A stretch of DNA of 64,000 bases from Elusimicrobiota bacterium (GTDB taxonomy: Bacteria > Elusimicrobiota > Elusimicrobia > UBA1565 > UBA9628): positions 1 through 64,000 of the forward strand of contig PLZD01000032.1 in the NCBI GenBank assembly GCA_003151975.1, given 5' to 3'. Shown one piece after another: positions 59,182-64,000 of the stretch. The first letter of the stretch is position 1. Every line of letters begins with the position of its first letter. Both the position numbers and the translations under genes were made by a program. The notes under the pieces are model-generated. The model was not told the DNA's origin. It searched no databases and saw nothing but the letters and a program-made list of their open reading frames with translations.

Positions 59182-59496
59182 ATGGCTCACGTGATCGGAG
59201 AAGCGTGTCTCGGCGAGGTCTACGCGGCCTGCGTCGACGTCTGTCCGGTGGAGTGCATCCATCCGGGTCAATACAAGAGCGAGGCGATGATGATCATCGA
59301 CCCCGAGGTTTGCATCGATTGCGGAGTCTGTCTGCCGGAGTGCCCGATCGGCGCGATCGTGGGCTCCGTGGACGAGAACCCCGAGTGGGCGAAGGTCAAC
59401 GCGGAGCTGACGCCGTCCTTCAAGGGCAATCCCAAGCTCACGCCCCGGCCGCCGAACGATCCGCCGCACAAGCCGACCAACAAGCTCGTCAAGTAA
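59182..59496 (+). CDS. fdxA: 7Fe ferredoxin ([3Fe-4S][4Fe-4S])
   Basis: The 104-aa product has C9-x7-C17-x3-C21-P followed by C25, then C44-x2-C47-x2-C50-x3-C54-P. This spacing is that of Thermus and Azotobacter 7Fe ferredoxins, where C9, C17 and C50 hold the [3Fe-4S] cluster and C21, C44, C47 and C54-type residues complete the [4Fe-4S]. The C-terminal tail is Pro/Lys-rich. A GAAGGGGG ribosome-binding site lies upstream. A terminator follows at once. Confidence 0.92.
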   Translation: MAHVIGEACLGEVYAACVDVCPVECIHPGQYKSEAMMIIDPEVCIDCGVCLPECPIGAIVGSVDENPEWAKVNAELTPSFKGNPKLTPRPPNDPPHKPTNKLVK

Positions 59497-59516
59497 TTGG
59501 TTGTTGCTAGGCCAGA

Positions 59517-59562
59517 GAAAGCCGGCCCTGATGATACAGTCATCAGGGCCGGCTTCTTTCTT
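59517..59562 (+). terminator. Rho-independent terminator after the ferredoxin gene
   Basis: A perfect 14-bp stem (59521-59534 with 59540-59553), loop TACAG, followed by TTCTTTCTT. It lies within the open frame of the next gene if that is read from TTG 59497, which argues for a later start of that gene. Confidence 0.9.
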
Positions 59563-59568
59563 GGTATC

Positions 59569-61476
59569 ATGGTCCTGGCCGGTCCCTTGCGCGCGATGAG
59601 CTATACCGTCGTCCACCGCACCCCGCTCGACACGACCTCTTGCGAGGCCTCGGGCCTCGTGCGCGTGCCTTTCGAGCAGGGCCTCTTCAAGACGACGGCT
59701 GCGACCGCGACTCTCCAGTCCGCCGTCATCGAAGCGCCCTTCGAGTTCGACGACCTCGTCGGCTCCTGGAACGCCAAAGTCCCCCCGCTGGCCGGCCTCA
59801 AGATGCAGGCCCGCGTGCGCATCGGCTCCGATTGGTCCGGCTGGTTTGATCTTGCCGCCGCCGGCAAGGACGGGCTTGAGTCCGTCGAGAAGCAGGAGGA
59901 CGACTTCGGGCTTGTCGACGTCGACACGCTCCGGCTTAAGAAAAAAGCCAACGCGTTCCGTTACCGGTTCCAGATCTCGGCGCCCTCGCGCCCGGTGACC
60001 CTGCGGCTGGCCGCCGTGACGGTCTCAAACGACACGGCGCCCGAGCTCAAGCCGTTTCAAGCGGGCCCTTGGGTCGCCGAGCTCAAGGTTCGGCCGCGCT
60101 CGCAAACCGTCGAGCAGGAGAAAGTCCGCCACGACATCTGCAGCCCCACATCGCTCGCCATGGATTTGGAGTTCTGGGGCATGCGCTTGCCCACGATGGA
60201 AGTAGCCGAGCGCGTGCGCGACCACAAGTCGGGCATCTTCGGCGACTGGCCGCTCAACATCGCGGTCGCGGGCGAGCTCGGCCTCGAGGCCTACGCCGCG
60301 CGGCTCGACGGCCTTGAGGACTTGCAGGACGAGATCGCGCAGGGCCGCCCGGTGGTCGCCAGCATCACCTTCAACGAAGGCGAGCTCAAGGGCTCGCCGA
60401 TCAAAAAGACCAAGGGGCACCTGCTGCTCGTCGTCGGCTTCGATTTCAAGGGCGACGTCATCACGCTCGATCCGGCCGCGCCCCCCGACTCCGTGCGCCG
60501 GATTTACGACCGGAAGGATTTCTTCAAGGCCTGGCTCGTCAACAAGCGGGGCTTGGCCTACCTCATCAGTCCGCTCAAGGGCCGCAAGCTGACCGTCGGC
60601 GTTCCGGTCACCGACCTCATGCTCAAGGCGCGCCAGCGCAAGAAGGTCGAGCTCAACGACGGCGAGCACCTCTCTCAATTGCTTTACGGCGAGCCCGTCA
60701 CCGTCGTCGCCGTCAAAGGCGGCTGGGTGCAGGTGCAGGCCGACGAGCAGCCGGATTTTTACCAGGAAAAGCGCTGGGAAGGCTACCCGGGCTGGGTCGA
60801 CGCCGACGCCCTGCGCTTCGCCCCTCCCCCGAAGCCCAACGTCGTCGTGCGCATGCGCCAGGCGCTCGTCCAGCGCGGCGAGGAACTGCGTCTGCTCTCG
60901 GTCGGCACGCGCCTGACGCGCATCGAGCAGAAAAAGGACGTCTCCATCGTGCGCCTCCTCGACGGCGCCACCGCGGAAATCGCCACAGATGCGCTGTACA
61001 TCCCCCCCGAGCACGTCACCGACGAGAGCCGCGCGATGATCATACGCACGGCGGAATTGTTTTTGGGCACTTCCTATTATTGGGGCGGCCGCGCGGGCGT
61101 GCAGCCCGACCTCTCGATCGGCGTGGACTGCTCGGGCCTCGTGAGCCTCGCCTACCGCGTGCACGGCATCGACATCCCGCGCGACTCGCACGAGCAGAAA
61201 CTAAAGGCCAAGCCCGTCGAGAATAAGGACATGCGCATGGGCGACCTCATTTTCCTTACCGAGCCGGGCGATCCCAAGCGCATCACGCACGTCATGATCT
61301 ACACCGGCGGCGACAGCGTCATCGAAAGCCGCAAGTCTTCCCTGCGCGTCATGCGCTCTTCCTTTAAAGAGCGCTTCGGCAAGCCGCTCACCGAAATCAA
61401 GTCCGGCGACGAGGTTACCGATCTCTCGTACCCGCGCCCGAAGAAGCGGCTGATCTACTTCGGCACCTACTTCTAA
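59569..61476 (+). CDS. C39-like peptidase domain, SH3-like repeats and NlpC/P60 domain in one protein
   Basis: The product has an N-terminal beta-domain (nt about 59600-60060), a C39_2-type domain with Cys in HDICSPTSLAMDL (nt about 60130), His in KGHLLLVVGFD and Asp in LDPAAPP, an SH3-like region (nt about 60570-61000), and a C-terminal NlpC/P60 domain with Cys in GVDCSGLVSLAYR (nt about 61130) and His in THVMIYTGG. The combination of C39-like and NlpC/P60 domains suggests a wall hydrolase with two catalytic sites. The frame opens at TTG 59497, but the ferredoxin terminator lies within that extension; ATG 59569 is a compromise, as it gives only a short signal segment. Confidence 0.85.
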   Translation: MVLAGPLRAMSYTVVHRTPLDTTSCEASGLVRVPFEQGLFKTTAATATLQSAVIEAPFEFDDLVGSWNAKVPPLAGLKMQARVRIGSDWSGWFDLAAAGKDGLESVEKQEDDFGLVDVDTLRLKKKANAFRYRFQISAPSRPVTLRLAAVTVSNDTAPELKPFQAGPWVAELKVRPRSQTVEQEKVRHDICSPTSLAMDLEFWGMRLPTMEVAERVRDHKSGIFGDWPLNIAVAGELGLEAYAARLDGLEDLQDEIAQGRPVVASITFNEGELKGSPIKKTKGHLLLVVGFDFKGDVITLDPAAPPDSVRRIYDRKDFFKAWLVNKRGLAYLISPLKGRKLTVGVPVTDLMLKARQRKKVELNDGEHLSQLLYGEPVTVVAVKGGWVQVQADEQPDFYQEKRWEGYPGWVDADALRFAPPPKPNVVVRMRQALVQRGEELRLLSVGTRLTRIEQKKDVSIVRLLDGATAEIATDALYIPPEHVTDESRAMIIRTAELFLGTSYYWGGRAGVQPDLSIGVDCSGLVSLAYRVHGIDIPRDSHEQKLKAKPVENKDMRMGDLIFLTEPGDPKRITHVMIYTGGDSVIESRKSSLRVMRSSFKERFGKPLTEIKSGDEVTDLSYPRPKKRLIYFGTYF

Positions 61477-61521
61477 CTTCCTCCGCTCCTGGCGGCTGTA
61501 ATCTTCAAAGGGCAAATTAAG

Positions 61522-61527
61522 TAAAAT
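61522..61527 (+). promoter_or_regulatory. -10 box of the amidase gene, leaderless layout
   Basis: TAAAAT ends exactly 6 nt before the ATG at 61534; no Shine-Dalgarno sequence lies between. Confidence 0.6.
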
Positions 61528-61533
61528 AACGCG

Positions 61534-63423
61534 ATGCTATCCGCGGCTCTCGCTATTTTGCTTTCTTCCGCGCACGCCGCGTTTCCCGGCGTGGAGCGCT
61601 CGACCGAGCCGATCACGGTCATCTATCCGCCCGAAGGCGCGAACTTCCCTACGATCGACGGCAATTTCGTCATGGGCTCGGTCGCCGACGCCAAGGCGCC
61701 GTTCAGCATCAACGGCGCCAGCGTAACGGTCAACCCCGACGGCGCGTATTTAGCCTGGATCAGCCTGCGGCCCGGGACCTTCACGCTCCACTGCGAGCTC
61801 TCTCTCAACGAAGGCGCCGTCGGTTACAACCGGACGATTTTCGTGACGCCGCCGCAGACTCCGCTGCCCGCCAAGCCCTTGGCCATCGACAAGGACTCGA
61901 TCTTTCCCAAGAGCGACATGGATCTGCGCGCCGGCGACTGGCTCATCGTCAAGCTCAGGGCCTCGCCGGGCGCGAAGATCCAATACCGGCTCAAAGGCAA
62001 GCCCTGGCAGCAGATGGCCGAGGTCAACCCGACGCTCGGCCTGTTCGAGGGCACCTATCAAGTCCAGCCCGGCGACGACATGCCCGCATCGCCCGTCGAA
62101 ATCCAGGCCGGCTCGGGCTGGGGCGCGATCTCGGCGAAGAGCCAAGGCAGTGTCGCGTTCCTCTCCGGCGCGCCGCAGATCGCGCTCGTCAGAGGCAACG
62201 GCGCGGCCCGACTCAAGACCGGCCCCGGCGAGGGCGAGCTCTTTCCCGGCGTCAACGGCATGCGCTTCATGGTCGCGGGACGCGTGGGCCAGGACTACAA
62301 GCTCGCGCTGCCCGGCGGCGAGGCCGCGTGGCTTGAATCCAAGTATCTTGAGTTTCAGCCGCAAGGCACGGCGCCTCCGCGCGCGGCGACCGACGTCATC
62401 GCGGTGAAAGTCGGCGACGACTCGACCGTCGTGCACATCGGCCTGACCGACCGCGTGCCGTTCCGCGTCGACGAAGCCGACGACGGTCGCTCTCTGACGG
62501 TCAAGATCTATTACGCCTGGGCGCACACGAACTGGATCATCTACGCCGACGAGGATCCGCTCGTTCATGAAGTCCGCATCAAGCAGGAGAGCTCGGACAT
62601 CGTCGCCGTGACGGTCCGCCTCAAGGAACATCAGACCCTTTGGGGCTTCCACGCCTCCTACGACAGCGGCTCGATCCGGCTCGAGCTGCGGCGCCCTCCC
62701 CGCCTAGCGTCCTCGCCTAAATCGCCGATGGACGGCGTCTCCGTGTTCCTCGATCCCGGTCACATGCCCTCGGCTCCCGGCGCGACGGGGCCGCTCGGGA
62801 CGCACGAGATGGATATCAATTACGCCATCGCCAGGACCCTCGAAGCCAAGCTCACCGACCTCGGCGCCAAGGTCCTCATGAGCCGCAAAAGCTCCGACGA
62901 CGAGGTCGGCCTTCCCGACCGGCCGCGCCTGGCCTGGGAGAAGCACGCCGATCTCTTCATCAGCGTGCACAACAATTTCCTCGGCGACGGCTCCAACCCA
63001 TTCAAAGGGCCGCCGCACGGCTACTCGGTCTTCTATTATCACCCGCACAGCCTGGATTTCGCCCGCGACGTCTATGAGGCGTATTCAGGCCGGGTCCCGT
63101 TGCCCGGAGAATCCCTGCGCTTCGGCGACCTGCTCGTCGCGCGCATGACCGAGATGCCCGCGATCCTGACCGAGTCCGCGTACCTGACCTATCCCGAACA
63201 GGAGACGATGCTGCTCGACGCCAAGTTCCGCGAGAAGATCGCCTCCGCCATCAGCGCGGGCGCGCGCCAGTTCATCGAGGCCGAGCGGCGGCGCCAGGCG
63301 GCCAACGCCCCGGCGCCCAATCCCGCGCCGGCACCCGCCGTCGAAAAATCCGCGCAGAAAGCCAAATCTTCGCCGCCCGCGCCCAAGAAGACCAAGAAGA
63401 AAAAGAAAGGAGCCGCGGCGTGA
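61534..63423 (+). CDS. N-acetylmuramoyl-L-alanine amidase (amidase_3) with N-terminal accessory domains
   Basis: The 629-aa product has a signal peptide (1-14), beta-rich domains (about 20-390) and an amidase_3 domain (about 405-585). Zinc-site motifs are VFLDPGHMP, THEMDIN, FISVHNN and the catalytic Glu in ILTESAYLTYPEQE. A Pro/Ala/Lys-rich tail ends the protein. The N-terminal part may be an AMIN-like targeting domain. It cuts the amide bond between MurNAc and L-Ala, as in cell separation. Confidence 0.92.
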   Translation: MLSAALAILLSSAHAAFPGVERSTEPITVIYPPEGANFPTIDGNFVMGSVADAKAPFSINGASVTVNPDGAYLAWISLRPGTFTLHCELSLNEGAVGYNRTIFVTPPQTPLPAKPLAIDKDSIFPKSDMDLRAGDWLIVKLRASPGAKIQYRLKGKPWQQMAEVNPTLGLFEGTYQVQPGDDMPASPVEIQAGSGWGAISAKSQGSVAFLSGAPQIALVRGNGAARLKTGPGEGELFPGVNGMRFMVAGRVGQDYKLALPGGEAAWLESKYLEFQPQGTAPPRAATDVIAVKVGDDSTVVHIGLTDRVPFRVDEADDGRSLTVKIYYAWAHTNWIIYADEDPLVHEVRIKQESSDIVAVTVRLKEHQTLWGFHASYDSGSIRLELRRPPRLASSPKSPMDGVSVFLDPGHMPSAPGATGPLGTHEMDINYAIARTLEAKLTDLGAKVLMSRKSSDDEVGLPDRPRLAWEKHADLFISVHNNFLGDGSNPFKGPPHGYSVFYYHPHSLDFARDVYEAYSGRVPLPGESLRFGDLLVARMTEMPAILTESAYLTYPEQETMLLDAKFREKIASAISAGARQFIEAERRRQAANAPAPNPAPAPAVEKSAQKAKSSPPAPKKTKKKKKGAAA

Positions 63424-64000
63424 AGAGCCACTCCGAGGCGCATCTTGCGTGTCTCTACGACTTGATCGACCTTCAAGAGCAGTTCAAGGAACCGGACGAG
63501 GACAAGCTTTGGAGCCGCGTCATGGACAAGCTCGGCGCTTCGCTCCAATGCGAGGCCGCGACCTATTACGTCTACCTGACGGCCAAGCGACAGCTTCTCC
63601 CGCGCTACGCGCTGGGGCCGCGCGCCGAGGATTTGAAAGGAACGCCCGTGGACATCCGCACGGGCTTGTGCGGCTGGGTGGCGACCTACCGCGAGCCGCT
63701 GATGGTCGACGACGCCTATAAAGACGAACGCTTTCTCCAAGAGGTCGACAAGGTCACCGGCTTTCGCACGAGGAGCGTGCTGGCCGTGCCGCTCTTCGAG
63801 CGCCTCGAGCTGACGGGCGTCATCCAGCTCATGAACAAGCGCGGCGGCTCCTTCACAAAAGAAGATCTGCGCTTGGTTCAGGCGGCATGCACTTCGACCG
63901 CCGTGGCCTTGCGCGGCCTCAAGCTCGAGAGCACGGTGGACAAAGTCACGGCGCGCAATGCGTCCATACTCGAAAACCTCGGCGGCGGCTTCATGGCCAT
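63420..64000 (+). CDS. GAF-domain sensor protein, cut by window edge
   Basis: From GTG 63420, which overlaps the amidase stop (GTGA), about 193 residues are visible. A GAF domain (about 25-160) has the usual RTGLCGWVATYREPLMVDDAY and SVLAVPLFERLELTGVIQLMNK. After a helix, SILENLGGGFMA looks like the start of a PAS domain. The output part (histidine kinase, GGDEF or other) is outside the window. Confidence 0.85.
   Translation, partial: MKSHSEAHLACLYDLIDLQEQFKEPDEDKLWSRVMDKLGASLQCEAATYYVYLTAKRQLLPRYALGPRAEDLKGTPVDIRTGLCGWVATYREPLMVDDAYKDERFLQEVDKVTGFRTRSVLAVPLFERLELTGVIQLMNKRGGSFTKEDLRLVQAACTSTAVALRGLKLESTVDKVTARNASILENLGGGFMA

Noticed and set aside
59497-59568. TTG start for the C39/NlpC protein right after the ferredoxin stop
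   Set aside because: The extension would encode the ferredoxin terminator stem; kept only as an open possibility because it would give a longer hydrophobic segment.

Overview
The window is GC-rich (roughly 63 % by eye), gene-dense DNA from a diderm bacterium. Lgt and Lnt for lipoproteins, a PorV-like outer-membrane protein, a second beta-barrel protein, an AsmA-like protein and many signal peptides show an outer membrane. No marker fixes the phylum. The set of features (7Fe ferredoxin, PorV-like protein with LysM, glycine cleavage genes, type IV pilus ATPase, many hypothetical secreted proteins) would fit Elusimicrobiota or another deep diderm lineage, but that is a guess. I see no rRNA, CRISPR array, transposase or phage gene.

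Layout. 1-4036 (minus): the 5' part of hrcA with a CIRCE operator on its promoter, clpP, a secreted repeat protein, and a membrane Ser/Thr kinase with N-terminal ankyrin repeats. 4143-7451 (plus): methyltransferase, membrane protein, PlsC-like acyltransferase and MFS transporter. 7510-11420 (minus): REC-kinase-REC hybrid and a PilB-type ATPase fused to a receiver domain. 11576-15029: tRNA-Phe, a glycine-zipper lipoprotein, a C39-like secreted protein, a cupin, a lipid kinase (minus) and an unknown secreted protein. 15094-17912 (minus): two subtilisin paralogues separated by palindromic DNA. A small basic protein follows at 18092 (plus).

18341-42287 is one unbroken minus-strand run of 21 genes with gaps of 31 bp or less and many 4-bp overlaps. 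In transcription order it holds gcvT-gcvH-gcvP, a triplicated secreted protein, a lipoate ligase, a lone Lrp ligand domain, two GT-C glycosyltransferases, two receiver proteins, membrane proteins, a DGK1/VTE5-type kinase, asnB, a GT4 glycosyltransferase, an AsmA-like protein, pyrE, purB, a SAM hydrolase, an RlmI-like methyltransferase and a RecB-like nuclease. The H protein and the lipoate ligase belong to one pathway.

42393-47966 holds a secreted Cys-hydrolase-like protein, and on the minus strand a PorV-LysM protein, a receiver-TM-propeller protein, a PilZ-like protein and an NTF2-like membrane protein, then an unknown membrane protein (plus) and small Cys-motif proteins. 48469-52772 (plus) is lgt, an SDR, an acetoacetate-decarboxylase-like gene, a flavin oxidoreductase and a membrane protein, coupled by 4-bp overlaps. 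52083-53671 is visibly poorer in GC and holds a YgiT-type zinc-finger gene and a ParE/RelE toxin-antitoxin pair. 59132-53684 (minus) is a coupled envelope operon: beta-barrel protein, hydrolase, PAP2 protein, Lnt and a second copy of the acyltransferase. 59182-64000 (plus) holds a 7Fe ferredoxin, a C39/SH3/NlpC-P60 protein, an N-acetylmuramoyl-L-alanine amidase and the start of a GAF sensor protein.

The most striking cross-cutting signal is promoter layout. At least ten first genes have a -10-like hexamer ending exactly 6 nt before the start codon, which predicts leaderless mRNAs, while other genes keep consensus promoters with Shine-Dalgarno leaders. A GGGCCC-type palindrome recurs at several promoters lacking a -35 consensus. 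No single gene set is clearly a known-but-unreported system. The best candidates for new biology are the kinase/PilB-receiver pair, the inverted-topology ankyrin kinase, the receiver-TM-propeller with PorV-LysM group, and the SDR/ADC/flavin operon.
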